From Solirubrobacterales bacterium (GTDB lineage: Bacteria > Actinomycetota > Thermoleophilia > Solirubrobacterales > JACPNS01): DNA of 64,000 nucleotides. A program made the position numbers and the translations under genes. Under the pieces are notes generated by a model. The model ran no database searches. It was not told where the DNA came from and saw nothing but the letters and a program-made list of their open reading frames with translations. The stretch spans positions 310,001 to 374,000 of the forward strand of contig JACPNS010000003.1 in NCBI GenBank assembly GCA_016185345.1, given 5' to 3'. This document shows, one piece after another, positions 33,347 through 41,787 of this stretch; within the stretch, counting starts at the first letter, position 1; every line of letters starts with the position of its first letter.

Positions 33347-34258
33347 CTAGAAATCCAGCTCGATCATCGCGCCGGTCGCAGGCTCGGGAACGAGTGTGGG
33401 GTGGAGTGTGTGCGCGAGCAGCTCGATGCCGTCAATCAGACGCGGGCCGGGGCGGCTGAAGTAGGCGTTGGCGTCGGTCGCGTAGATGTTCGCGGCGCCG
33501 AGTCCGCGCAGCTGTTCTGTGAAGTCGTAGGCCTCTTCGGCCGCGCGCGCCGCGTCGTAGCCACATTGCATGAGGATCACGGTGCTCGGCTCGGCGATGC
33601 GAACCTCGTCCCAGTCTGCCTCGCGTGAAGGCTCTCCGGGCAGTCCCAGAAAATCCATCCCGCCGGCCAGCTCAATCATTTGTGGAACCCAGTGGCCGCC
33701 GAGGAATACCGGGTCGAGCCACTCGAGCGCTGCCACGGAGACCCGCTCGGGTCCATCAGGCCTGCCGACGTCCTTGAGCGCGATCTTCACGTCGTCGATG
33801 CGGTCGGCAAGCGTCTGCACCAGGTCAACGCCGAGGTCCTTCTCGTCGGTTGCCTCGGCAATCTTGCGAATGGCGCCGAGCATCTCGCCGATCGTGGTTG
33901 GATCGAGCGAGATGACCTTCGGCTTTGACTCCATGCGCTCGGCCACGGCACGGACGTCGTCGATCGACACGGCGCAGACGTCGCAGAGCTGCTGGGCGAC
34001 GATCAGGTCTGGCTCCTCTTCCTTGAGCAGTTCCTCGTCGAGGGTGTACAGCGACCGGCCATCACCGACCTGGCCGCGAACGAGTGCGTCGACCTCCCCC
34101 GGAGGCAGATTCGCCGGGATCACGCTCGTGGTCAGCTGGGGCAGATCGGTCGCCTCAAATGGGTAGTCGCACTCGTGGGTGACGGCGACGACGTCGTCGC
34201 CGAGGCCCATCGCAAAGAGGAGCTCGGTGGCGGAAGGGACAAGGCTGGCGATACGCAT
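33347..34258 (-). CDS. BtuF-like cobalamin-binding (periplasmic-binding fold) protein
   Basis: 303 residues. Fold and motifs fit the BtuF/FecB type III binding-protein family: MRIASLVPSATELLFAMGLGDDVVAVTHECDYP, PDLIVAQQLCDVCAVS, LEWLDPVFLGGHWVPQMIELAGG, YDAARAAEE and SRPGPRLIDGIELLAHTLHP. It begins directly with the mature fold, with no signal peptide or lipobox, so it looks cytoplasmic. No transporter permease or ATPase is adjacent. Such orphan family members exist in many actinobacteria and may bind corrinoids without transport. Divergent from the pterin dehydratase gene. Confidence 0.82.
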   Translation of the reverse strand: MRIASLVPSATELLFAMGLGDDVVAVTHECDYPFEATDLPQLTTSVIPANLPPGEVDALVRGQVGDGRSLYTLDEELLKEEEPDLIVAQQLCDVCAVSIDDVRAVAERMESKPKVISLDPTTIGEMLGAIRKIAEATDEKDLGVDLVQTLADRIDDVKIALKDVGRPDGPERVSVAALEWLDPVFLGGHWVPQMIELAGGMDFLGLPGEPSREADWDEVRIAEPSTVILMQCGYDAARAAEEAYDFTEQLRGLGAANIYATDANAYFSRPGPRLIDGIELLAHTLHPTLVPEPATGAMIELDF

Positions 34259-34282
34259 GGCGCAAGGTTAGGCCGCGCCGCG

Positions 34283-34288
34283 TAGGAT
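34283..34288 (+). promoter_or_regulatory. Putative -10 box of a leaderless promoter
   Basis: TAGGAT ends 6 nt before ATG 34295. Confidence 0.5.
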
Positions 34289-34294
34289 CGGCGC

Positions 34295-34543
34295 ATGAAT
34301 TCGGGGTGGGAGTACGTCCAGACGGGCGGCGGCGACAAACTGGTCAAGGAATTTGACCGCGGTGACTTCAGGGGAGCGGTCGCGTTCTTGAACGCGATCC
34401 TCCCGGTCGCCGAAGCAGCCGGTCATCATCCGGACGTGGAGATCAGCTGGAAGACCGTGACGATCACCCTGAGCACGCACTCTGAAGGCGGCGTGACCGA
34501 CAAGGACCGCGCACTCGCCGATCAGATCGATGGGCTGGCCTGA
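34295..34543 (+). CDS. 4a-hydroxytetrahydrobiopterin dehydratase (PCD/DCoH)
   Basis: 82 residues, slightly short at the N-terminus. The active-site signature is intact: AGHHPDVEISWKTVTITLSTHSEGGVTDKDRALADQID, with the paired His, the later His and the acidic residues. Dehydrates 4a-hydroxytetrahydropterin, recycling the cofactor of aromatic amino-acid hydroxylases; no such hydroxylase is in the window, and many bacterial homologues serve pterin or molybdopterin metabolism. The leaderless -10 box supports the ATG. Confidence 0.88.
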   Translation: MNSGWEYVQTGGGDKLVKEFDRGDFRGAVAFLNAILPVAEAAGHHPDVEISWKTVTITLSTHSEGGVTDKDRALADQIDGLA

Positions 34544-34568
34544 CCTGCTGCTAGCTTGGACCGGACTT

Positions 34569-34643
34569 ATGGACGTCCCTGAAGACGCGCCTCCCCGAAG
34601 TAGCCGGCGCACGTTGCGCCCGGCGCGGGGGGCCATCGCATGA
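34569..34643 (+). CDS. Possible upstream ORF coupled to the CBS/DUF21 gene
   Basis: ATG 34569 opens a 24-codon Arg/Pro-rich frame ending in TGA that overlaps ATG 34640 as ATGA. TAGCTT lies 11 nt upstream. The overlap would allow coupled translation; no homology is recognised. Confidence 0.3.
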   Translation: MDVPEDAPPRSSRRTLRPARGAIA

Positions 34644-35980
34644 CCTACCTACTGCTGCTGGTAACGCTTCTGCTGGTGCTGATCAACGGCTTTTTCGTCG
34701 CCGCTGAGTTCTCGCTCGTGCGCGCGAAGGCGTCGCTGCTTGAGAACCCGGATGAAGAAGGAGCCGATAGCTCCCGACGCAACCGCGCAGCGCTGGCGGC
34801 GATGTCGCAGATTGACTCGTACCTGTCGGCTTGTCAGCTCGGAATCACGCTGGCTTCGATCGGGCTTGGTTTTGCTGGTGAGCCCGCGCTCGGTCATCTG
34901 ATCGAGGACGTTCTGGGAAACTCGCTGGGTGAAGGTGCATCGGCGGCGATTTCAATCACGATCGCCTTCACGATCATCACGGTGCTTCACATCGTTATTG
35001 GCGAGCTCGCACCGAAGTCGGTCGCGATCGCCAATCCTGAACAGACCGCCCGCTGGCTCGCCGGGCCGCTGAGCATCTTCAAGCGCATCTTCCACCCGGC
35101 GATCGTCGTGCTCAATGGCGCGGCAAACCGCTTGGTCGGACTGTTCGGCATCCGGCCCGCGTCGGAGATGGAGCTCGGCGCCACCGGTGAGGATCTGCGC
35201 GCACTGGTCGAACACGGCCGCTCACATTCCACGCTGGACCCGGGCGAGGCCCACATGCTTTCTGGCGTCTTCGAACTGCATGAGAACGAAGCGCGCAACG
35301 TGATGACGCCGATCCCCGCCGTTGTGACGATCGACGTCGACGACACCGTCGAGGTCGCGCTGCGTCGCTGCACTTCTTCCGGCCACACTCGTCTGCCCGT
35401 CACCGAAGATCGCTCGACCGACAAGATCAAGGGTGTGCTGCATCTGTCGTCGCTGGTGAGATTGATGCTTTCCAAGGGCGAAGACGCGACGATTGGCAAG
35501 GCAGTGCGCGATGCGTATGTCGTGCCCGAAACGAAGCCGCTTGATGACCTTTTGGCTGACCTGCAGCGCGAGCGCATGTCGATGGCGATCGTGGTTGACG
35601 AGTACGGCCGGACGGTCGGAATCGTCACGGTCGAGGACATTGTCGAAGAGGTCGTCGGCGAGATCGACGATGAGACCGACTCGGCGCTGAGCGCCGTCCG
35701 CCGCTTGGCCAATGGTGATCTCTTCGTGCGCGGCCACGTCCCGCTGGTTGATCTTGAGGACCACGGCATCGAATTGCCGGTGGATTCAGACGCGTACAAC
35801 TCGGTCGGAGGCTTCGTCTTCGCCGAGCTCGGCCGCCTGCCCAAGCGCGGCGACGCGATCCGCGCAAACGGCTACGTGATCCGCGTAGAGAGCGTCCGCG
35901 AGAACCGCATTGAAGCAGTACGCATCGCCGAGGTAGGCCACGGCGAAACGGCCGAAATTGCTGCCGTGCCAGCTGAGTAG
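34640..35980 (+). CDS. DUF21/CBS/CorC-HlyC family membrane protein (CNNM-type)
   Basis: 446 residues. N-terminal CNNM/DUF21 domain with about four membrane segments (about 1-180; FFVAAEFSLVRAKASLL, SYLSACQLGITLASIGLGFAGEPAL, IGELAPKSVAIANPE), two CBS domains (about 200-335; NVMTPIPAVVTIDVDD, GHTRLPVTED, MAIVVDEYGRTVGIVTVEDIVEEVVGEIDDE) and the C-terminal transporter-associated CorC_HlyC domain (LFVRGHVPLVDLEDHG). Members are linked to magnesium or sodium efflux and are often mislabelled as haemolysins. No evidence on which ion here. Confidence 0.92.
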   Translation: MTYLLLLVTLLLVLINGFFVAAEFSLVRAKASLLENPDEEGADSSRRNRAALAAMSQIDSYLSACQLGITLASIGLGFAGEPALGHLIEDVLGNSLGEGASAAISITIAFTIITVLHIVIGELAPKSVAIANPEQTARWLAGPLSIFKRIFHPAIVVLNGAANRLVGLFGIRPASEMELGATGEDLRALVEHGRSHSTLDPGEAHMLSGVFELHENEARNVMTPIPAVVTIDVDDTVEVALRRCTSSGHTRLPVTEDRSTDKIKGVLHLSSLVRLMLSKGEDATIGKAVRDAYVVPETKPLDDLLADLQRERMSMAIVVDEYGRTVGIVTVEDIVEEVVGEIDDETDSALSAVRRLANGDLFVRGHVPLVDLEDHGIELPVDSDAYNSVGGFVFAELGRLPKRGDAIRANGYVIRVESVRENRIEAVRIAEVGHGETAEIAAVPAE

Positions 35981-36011
35981 CGCCCGGCCCCGCGCACCTA
36001 AGCCACATCCT

Positions 36012-36058
36012 GCCCCTACATACGTCCTGCCGAGGGTCGGCAAGACGTATGTAGGGGC
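36012..36058 (+). repeat. Left REP-like hairpin
   Basis: Arms GCCCCTACATACGTC and GACGTATGTAGGGGC (15 bp perfect), then one mismatched pair (C/A), TGCCGA/TCGGCA, and a GGG loop. Confidence 0.85.
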
Positions 36059-36139
36059 AAAAATGTGAGGTTTGGGGGGTAAACATTTCTCGCTGAGCCC
36101 TTAACCGAGTGGAAATGATTTCGACTCGGAGGTTTTGGG

Positions 36140-36781
36140 ATGGCAAGCGGAATTCAGTTGAAGCCGTTGACTGCGGCAAATCAGACGTTTCAGGTGACGT
36201 CGCGCGGGGTGGGGAGCCTAAAACCGTTCCTACGAAACATCGACAAGCGGGAGTTTCTCGGTCGACTCTCGTGGTACCTGAGCCCGACGGTTACCAAGGA
36301 TGCAAAACGCCGGCCCTACCTCCAGCTCTTTGACGAGGTGGCGGTGCTGGCGTACTGCGTACTCGACAACCATTTTCATCTGATCGTCCATCAATACTCC
36401 GTCGATGGAATGCAGAAACTGATGCGGCGAGTATTGACCGGGTATGGCAAGTACTACAACCGGGAACACAACTGGAGAGGGCCGATCTTCGACGCCAGAT
36501 ACGCGGCTGACCCGCTCAGAGATCCCGACCACGTTCGCGAGATGCTCGGTTATGCGATCCTAAACGACCCGATCCAGCAGTTGGGAAATGAGTTCTGCAG
36601 CAATGCGATCCACCTCGGCGAGCGGAACTCACATTGGGTGCGGAATGACCTGACGATGGACGTACTCGGAGGCGTCGATGGATACCGCGCCTATATGAAT
36701 CGCACCGGGCCAGCGAGGGTTGAGTCAAAGCTCAAGCGCTGGGGGGTCGATCCCGCGCTCCACCCATATCGACCAATCTGA
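36140..36781 (+). CDS. REP-associated tyrosine transposase (RAYT, Y1_Tnp)
   Basis: 213 residues, GGAGG upstream of ATG 36140. The HUH endonuclease motif is HFH (78-80) in YCVLDNHFHLIVHQ, and the catalytic tyrosine is in GYGKYYNREHNWRGPIFDARY (Tyr105 or Tyr106), which matches the RAYT pattern of a Tyr helix followed by RGxxFxxRY. The protein is complete with no frameshift. RAYTs nick single-stranded DNA at palindromic ends; the flanking hairpins are the obvious substrates. Insertion lies between the CNNM gene and the 3-hydroxyacyl-CoA dehydrogenase, disrupting neither. Confidence 0.9.
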   Translation: MASGIQLKPLTAANQTFQVTSRGVGSLKPFLRNIDKREFLGRLSWYLSPTVTKDAKRRPYLQLFDEVAVLAYCVLDNHFHLIVHQYSVDGMQKLMRRVLTGYGKYYNREHNWRGPIFDARYAADPLRDPDHVREMLGYAILNDPIQQLGNEFCSNAIHLGERNSHWVRNDLTMDVLGGVDGYRAYMNRTGPARVESKLKRWGVDPALHPYRPI

Positions 36782-36798
36782 TTCCCAAGCCAAAAAAC

Positions 36799-36845
36799 GC
36801 CCCTACATACGTCCTGCCGAGGGTCGGCAGGACGTATGTAGGGGC
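36799..36845 (+). repeat. Right REP-like hairpin
   Basis: Same sequence as the left copy except one base that restores pairing: a perfect 22-bp stem with a GGG loop. Confidence 0.88.
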
Positions 36846-36898
36846 TTAATCTCGCTGAGCGGCGTTTCCGCAGAGCGGCGGTGGGGCCGGCCGGCCGA

Positions 36899-37705
36899 CT
36901 ACTTGTTGTAGTCGTAAAACCCCTGCTTGGTCTTGCGGCCGAGCTTTCCAGCCGCAAGCAGGTCCTGGCAGTTCTGCGGGATCTCCACGCCAATCTGCTC
37001 GCCGATCGCGATGGACACGTCCAGACCGACGTAGTCCAGCAGCGCAATCGGGCCCATCGGGAAGTTCGCGCCGAGCTTCATGGCGGTGTCTACTGCCTCG
37101 GGCTCAAGGCCTGAGGTCTCAAGGAAGCGCGCCGCGTCAAACAGGTACGGGAACAGAAGACGGTTCACGATGAATCCCGGGGTGTCTGGAACCTCAACGC
37201 CGACCTTCCCGATCGCCTCGCACAAAGCGCGCGAGCGGGCGCGCACGTCTTCCGAAGCCTGATCCGCGTAAACGATCTCGATCAGCTTCATCATCGGCAC
37301 CGGAGAGAACACGTGGAAGCCGACGAAGCGCTCCGGAATTCCAGCGGCAGCCGCCAGCTTGTTGACGCTCAGAGAAGAGGTGGTCGAAGCCAAAACCGCG
37401 TCATCAGCGATCACGCCAGCAAGCTCAGCGAGCAAAGGATTCTTGACTTCATAATCCTCGCTGACGGCTTCCACCACAAATGTTCGATCCGCGAGGTCGG
37501 AAAGCTCCACGGTATGCGTAATTCGCGCAACGATCTCCTCAGGATTCTCGAGCCGCGAAGTCGCCTTGTCGATCGCGGCCTTCGCCTTTTCGACGGATTC
37601 TTCGGAGCGGGCGCGGATAACAACGTCTCCGCCCGCCGAAGCCGAAGCCACTGCCAGCCCAGTCGCGATCAGACCACTTCCGACGATTCCAAGCTTTTCA
37701 CTCAC
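36899..37705 (-). CDS. 3-hydroxyacyl/3-hydroxybutyryl-CoA dehydrogenase
   Basis: 268 residues from GTG 37705, chosen because GGGGA lies about 9 nt upstream; the open frame extends to 37759. NAD-binding LGIVGSGLIATGLAVASASAG, then VVEAVSEDYEVK, LASTTSSLSVNKLAAAA, and the catalytic His in FVGFHVFSPVPMMKLIEIV; the C-terminal domain has GFIVNRLLFPYLFDAARFLE and GPIALLDYVGLD. It interconverts 3-hydroxyacyl-CoA and 3-oxoacyl-CoA. Divergent from the thiolase gene 71 nt away, forming two consecutive steps of beta-oxidation or acetoacetyl-CoA metabolism. The short glycine loop variant (GSGLIA rather than GAGxMG) is usual among single-domain members. Confidence 0.9.
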   Translation of the reverse strand: MSEKLGIVGSGLIATGLAVASASAGGDVVIRARSEESVEKAKAAIDKATSRLENPEEIVARITHTVELSDLADRTFVVEAVSEDYEVKNPLLAELAGVIADDAVLASTTSSLSVNKLAAAAGIPERFVGFHVFSPVPMMKLIEIVYADQASEDVRARSRALCEAIGKVGVEVPDTPGFIVNRLLFPYLFDAARFLETSGLEPEAVDTAMKLGANFPMGPIALLDYVGLDVSIAIGEQIGVEIPQNCQDLLAAGKLGRKTKQGFYDYNK

Positions 37706-37776
37706 GACAAGATTCCCCTTAAACGTTGAAAGAATGTGCACTTCTACAGCGAGCGACAAGGATAGGCCTCCAGAAC

Positions 37777-38970
37777 ATGAGTATGCAGACCGGCAGCAGC
37801 CGCGAAGTCACGATCATCGACGCAGTACGCACCCCGGTCGGCCGCGGACACAAGGAAAAGGGCTACTACAAGGACACCCACCCGAACGAGCTTCTCGGCG
37901 CGGTCCAGAAGGCAGTCCTCGAGCGCGCAGGGCTTGAGCCAACCAAAGTTGACAACGTCCTCGCGGGTTGCGTTCAGCAGATCGGCGAGCAGTCGCTGAA
38001 CATCGGCCGCAACGCCTGGCTCCAGGCCGGACTCCCGATCGACGTCCCGGCCACCACGCTCGATCTTCAGTGTGGATCGAGCCAGCATGCAACAAATCTC
38101 GGCGCAGGCCTGATCGCCAGCGGCGCAGACGACATCACCGTTGCCTGCGGCGTCGAGCACCTCGGGCACGTGCCGATGGGCATCGGTTTCCAGCCGGGCA
38201 TCAGCGACCTCGTCGGCGTCCCATTCACCAAGGAGCTCCACGACCGCTATCAGCTGATCCCGCAGGGGCTCAGCTCCGAGATGATCGCCGAGCAGTGGGA
38301 GATCCCTCGCAGCGAACTCGATGAACTCGGCCTGCGCTCACAGCAGTTGGCCGCCCAAGCCACAGAAGAAGGCCGATTCGAGCGCGAAATCCTTCCGATG
38401 ACCGTCGGCACCAACGGCAGCACGGCCACCTACGCAACCGACCAGGGACTCAGGGAGACAACCCTCGAAACCCTCGCCGGCCTGAAGCCCGCCTTCAAGG
38501 AAGACGGCGTGACCACCGCTGGCAACTCCAGCCAGATCTCCGACGGGGCCGCCGCGATCCTGCTCGCCGAGAAGTCAGAGGCCGAAGAACTGGGCCTGAC
38601 GCCCCGCGCAAGCATCGTCGACCAGGTCACCGTTGGCGTCGACCCAGTGATCATGCTCACCGGCCCGATCCCAGCTACAAAGAGGATCCTCGAACGCAAC
38701 AACATGACGATCAACGACATCGACCTGTTCGAGGTCAACGAGGCCTTCGCATCGGTCGTTGCCGCCTGGCGCCGCGAGCTGAATCCCGACTGGGATCGCG
38801 TGAACGTCAATGGCGGTGCGATCGCAATCGGCCACCCGCTCGGCGGATCCGGCGCGCGCCTGATCACCACGATGCTGCACGAACTCGAGCGCGCCGACAA
38901 GGAGTTCGGGCTCGTCACGATGTGCTGCGGCGGTGGCATCGGCACCGCCACGCTGATCCAGCGCGTCTAA
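37777..38970 (+). CDS. Thiolase (acetyl-CoA C-acyltransferase)
   Basis: 398 residues from ATG 37777; the frame extends to 37726. Motifs: AVRTPVGRGHKEKGYYKD, active-site Cys in LDLQCGSSQHATNLGA, HxxxGS-type GGAIAIGHPLGGSGARL, and the C-terminal Cys motif TMCCGGGIGTATLIQ. Catalyses thiolytic cleavage or condensation of acyl-CoA. Pairing with the divergent 3-hydroxyacyl-CoA dehydrogenase suggests fatty-acid oxidation; an acyl-CoA dehydrogenase is 4.5 kb downstream. Full length. Confidence 0.92.
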   Translation: MSMQTGSSREVTIIDAVRTPVGRGHKEKGYYKDTHPNELLGAVQKAVLERAGLEPTKVDNVLAGCVQQIGEQSLNIGRNAWLQAGLPIDVPATTLDLQCGSSQHATNLGAGLIASGADDITVACGVEHLGHVPMGIGFQPGISDLVGVPFTKELHDRYQLIPQGLSSEMIAEQWEIPRSELDELGLRSQQLAAQATEEGRFEREILPMTVGTNGSTATYATDQGLRETTLETLAGLKPAFKEDGVTTAGNSSQISDGAAAILLAEKSEAEELGLTPRASIVDQVTVGVDPVIMLTGPIPATKRILERNNMTINDIDLFEVNEAFASVVAAWRRELNPDWDRVNVNGGAIAIGHPLGGSGARLITTMLHELERADKEFGLVTMCCGGGIGTATLIQRV

Positions 38971-39012
38971 GCACATTGGGTAGTGACTGAAATATCTGTT
39001 GCAGTGCTAAAG

Positions 39013-39040
39013 CGCGCGGGCCGGGATTCCGACCCGCGCG
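39013..39040 (+). terminator. GC-rich hairpin after thiolase
   Basis: CGCGCGGG (39013-39020) pairs with CCCGCGCG (39033-39040). It is followed by TAGAAAACTG without a T tract, so termination is only likely. Confidence 0.4.
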
Positions 39041-39183
39041 TAGAAAACTGACCACGAAGTAACCGCGTCACCGCCGGCCCCGGTGACATGCGGGATCATT
39101 CAAGAACTGTCAACAGGATCGACCCGCGACGCCCGCGAAGTCGAACCGATAAGAATCAGGTGCCAGAGAGCTCAGGAGTTCTT

Positions 39184-40383
39184 ATGCAGTCGACCGACGC
39201 CGAATCCCGAATCCAAAACATCATCTCGGTAGGAGCTGCCTACCAGCCGAGTCGCGACACGCGCGAGATTCTCGGTTCGTTTTTTGCGATTGGCATGCTG
39301 GGAGCCAGCATCGCCGCTGCGGTGTATGCCACTGCGACCGATCGTTGGACTCCGGCCGCAATCGGCCTTGTTTCACTCACGGCCATCGCCGCGTTGTTCG
39401 GCGTGCTCATTCCCTGGGATCGCCTGCGTCGCGAATGGCAGTTGTCGCTGTATTGGGTCTCGATGTTCGCGATCACGGCCGCGGTCTACACCTTTGACGT
39501 ACCGACGCTTTCGATCCTCCTGCTCCTGCCGATGATGGCTCTCACATGCTTCTTCTGGGATCACCGCAAGCTCGTCGCGATCAACCTCGTCGGTGCCGCG
39601 CTCGTCTTCACGCTGCCGGTCGACACCGGCGACGCCAACGATGCTGCGTCAGCCTTGATCATCACGCTGCCGGCGCTGATCGCTGTTGCTCTGCTGGCCG
39701 GCGTCCTGTCGGCGCGTTTCAACACGATGCGCCGCGCCGAGCGCAGCCGCTACAAGGCGACGATCGAAGCCCTTTCAACTGCACTCACCGCACGCGACGG
39801 CTACACCGGATCGCACTCCCAGGAGACGCTCTGGCTGGTCAACGCGATCTGCGATGAACTTCGCCTGACCGAGAATGCCTGCGAGTACGTCGCCGACGTC
39901 GCGCTGCTCCACGACATCGGCAAGATCGGAATCCCCAACGAGATCCTGCACGAGCCGGGCAAGCTCAGCGACGATCAGTGGGAAGTGATGAAGCAGCACC
40001 CGGTGATCGGCGAGCGCATCGTCGTGACCGTGCCTGGCCTCGAAGAAGTCGCCCGCGCGATCCGTCATGAGCACGAACGCTGGGACGGCGGCGGGTACCC
40101 CGATGGCTTGAAGTCCGGCGAGATTCCGTTGGCCAGTCGGATCGTTCTTGTCTGTGATGCCTTCCACGCGATGACGAGCGACCGTCCTTATCGCAAGGCG
40201 ATGAATATCGAGGACGCCCGCCTTGAGCTTTCACGCAACGCAGGCACTCAGTTCGACCCGACGGTTGTCGGCGCACTGCTGCATGTGCTCGACAGGCGCG
40301 AGCCCGCCGAACGCGATCGCCGCGCATTTGTCCCGAACGGAAACTTCGGTCAACCGTCCCGCATGACAGCAGCAGCGGTCTGA
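39184..40383 (+). CDS. Membrane HD-GYP domain phosphodiesterase A
   Basis: 399 residues from ATG 39184, with AGGAG 5 nt upstream. About six membrane segments (about 20-190) precede an HD-GYP domain (about 205-375): DGYTGSHSQETL, ADVALLHDIGKIGIPNEIL, LSDDQWEVMKQHPVIGERI, IRHEHERWDGGGYPDGLKSGEIPLASRIVLVCDAFHAMTSDRPYR. The HD pair and the GYPDGL motif are intact, so cyclic di-GMP hydrolysis is expected from the family. The sensor part is only transmembrane, with no PAS or GAF domain. A paralogue follows directly. Confidence 0.92.
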   Translation: MQSTDAESRIQNIISVGAAYQPSRDTREILGSFFAIGMLGASIAAAVYATATDRWTPAAIGLVSLTAIAALFGVLIPWDRLRREWQLSLYWVSMFAITAAVYTFDVPTLSILLLLPMMALTCFFWDHRKLVAINLVGAALVFTLPVDTGDANDAASALIITLPALIAVALLAGVLSARFNTMRRAERSRYKATIEALSTALTARDGYTGSHSQETLWLVNAICDELRLTENACEYVADVALLHDIGKIGIPNEILHEPGKLSDDQWEVMKQHPVIGERIVVTVPGLEEVARAIRHEHERWDGGGYPDGLKSGEIPLASRIVLVCDAFHAMTSDRPYRKAMNIEDARLELSRNAGTQFDPTVVGALLHVLDRREPAERDRRAFVPNGNFGQPSRMTAAAV

Positions 40384-40460
40384 CGAAAAAAGCACCCAGG
40401 TACACATAATCGGGGTTCTCTGCAAATACCGCGTTTTCGGCTTGTTTTTGCTTGTGACAA

Positions 40461-41774
40461 ATGTCATACTTACCCCGCCCTGAGGGTCAAACTTCAGGGG
40501 GAGGAGTACCGGAAGGCTCTGGGGAGATTCGGCCGGTGCACGAAGTTCGAGGACACGCTGTGCACTACGAAGTCTTGAACAACGGTCAATCGACCGATGA
40601 CGATTCGGCAAGCTGGCAAGGCCTCAAGGCCGAAGCCCAGCTGACGTTCATCTGGGTTGGCCGCCTCGCCGCTTTCGCGTGGTTCCTTGGCGCGTTGTTG
40701 GCGACGATCTACATGGTCTCGACCAACGATCTCTCTCGCGCCTCGTACCTGATGCTTGGTCTCTGCGCAATCGGGTTCATTGCCTCACTGATCATCCCTT
40801 GGAGCCACGCCGAACGCTGGTGGGTGCTTCCGATGATCGGATACGCGACCGCAGTGATCGCAGTCGCAACCGTGGTCCTGAACAAGCCCGGCATCACTGC
40901 TTTCCACCTTTTCCCGCTGCTCTTCCTCGCGTTCTTCTATTGGGGACGCTGGGATGTCATGGTCGGCGGATATGTGGCCTGGGCGGCCGTCTTCATCGGA
41001 GCAGAGTTCCTGCGCCCCGGCGGGGTCAATCTTGAGCAGCTCATCGTGGCGATGCCGACCTACATCGCCACATCAGCGATGGTTGGAGTTCTGGCCAACC
41101 GCGTTCGCGGTATCAGCCGGACCGAGCGTCGGCGCTTCAAAGCAACGGTCGAGGCACTCTGCGCCGCACTCTCCGCGCGCGACGGATATACAGGGGAGCA
41201 CTCGGCCGAAACCTTGGAGCTCGTCAGATCCGTTACCGAGCAACTTGAACTACCGATCGATCAGGTCGAGACGATCGCCGACGTGGCGTTGCTCCACGAC
41301 ATCGGCAAGATCGGTATCCCGAACGAGGTTCTCCACGAGCCGGGCAAGCTCAGCGACGATCAGTGGGAAGTGATGAAGCAGCACCCGGTGATCGGTGAGC
41401 GCATCGTCGCGCGCATCCCGGGCCTCGAGTCGGTCGCGCAGGCGATCCGCCACGAGCACGAGCGCTGGGATGGCAGGGGTTACCCCGATGGCCTGAAGGG
41501 CGACACGATTCCGCTGGCAAGCCGCATCGTTCTTGTATGTGACGCCTTCCACGCGATGACCAGCAACCGTCCGTACCGCGAAGCCATGCCGGTAGAGGAC
41601 GCGCGCGCAGAACTCGTCCGCCACGCGGGCACCCAGTTTGACCCAGTGATCGTCGGGGCGCTCTTGTCCTCGCTCGACGTTGAATCCGAGCGTGCTGCAA
41701 GCGCTGTCGACCCGGCCGCGTCAAAGTTGATCGACGGCAAGTTTGAGCCGTCGGGCGCGCTGCAGTCTGTCTAG
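40461..41774 (+). CDS. Membrane HD-GYP domain phosphodiesterase B
   Basis: 437 residues from the first ATG; the true start is uncertain (GTG 40536 follows a GGGGAG run). Same architecture as its upstream neighbour: about six membrane segments, then DGYTGEHSAETL, ADVALLHDIGKIGIPNEVL, HPVIGERIVARIPGLE, IRHEHERWDGRGYPDGLKGDTIPLASRIVLVCDAFHAMTSNRPYR. The HD-GYP cores are nearly identical while the membrane parts differ, as expected for a tandem duplication with diverged input. No diguanylate cyclase (GGDEF) gene is in the window. Confidence 0.9.
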   Translation: MSYLPRPEGQTSGGGVPEGSGEIRPVHEVRGHAVHYEVLNNGQSTDDDSASWQGLKAEAQLTFIWVGRLAAFAWFLGALLATIYMVSTNDLSRASYLMLGLCAIGFIASLIIPWSHAERWWVLPMIGYATAVIAVATVVLNKPGITAFHLFPLLFLAFFYWGRWDVMVGGYVAWAAVFIGAEFLRPGGVNLEQLIVAMPTYIATSAMVGVLANRVRGISRTERRRFKATVEALCAALSARDGYTGEHSAETLELVRSVTEQLELPIDQVETIADVALLHDIGKIGIPNEVLHEPGKLSDDQWEVMKQHPVIGERIVARIPGLESVAQAIRHEHERWDGRGYPDGLKGDTIPLASRIVLVCDAFHAMTSNRPYREAMPVEDARAELVRHAGTQFDPVIVGALLSSLDVESERAASAVDPAASKLIDGKFEPSGALQSV

Positions 41775-41787
41775 CCGCGCGGGCGCT

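Larger units (their letters stand above)
36012..36845 (+). mobile_element. RAYT transposase unit bracketed by 47-nt hairpins
   Basis: An 834-bp unit: hairpin, 81-nt gap, Y1 transposase gene, 17-nt gap, second hairpin. The hairpins differ at one base and have the same orientation. This is the arrangement of REP-associated tyrosine transposases or of compact IS200/IS605 elements. No target duplication was evident, as expected for this mechanism. Confidence 0.8.

Noticed and set aside
36012-36845. The two hairpins as simple terminators
   Set aside because: They lack T tracts, are nearly identical over 47 nt and bracket a Y1 transposase, so mobile-element ends explain them better.
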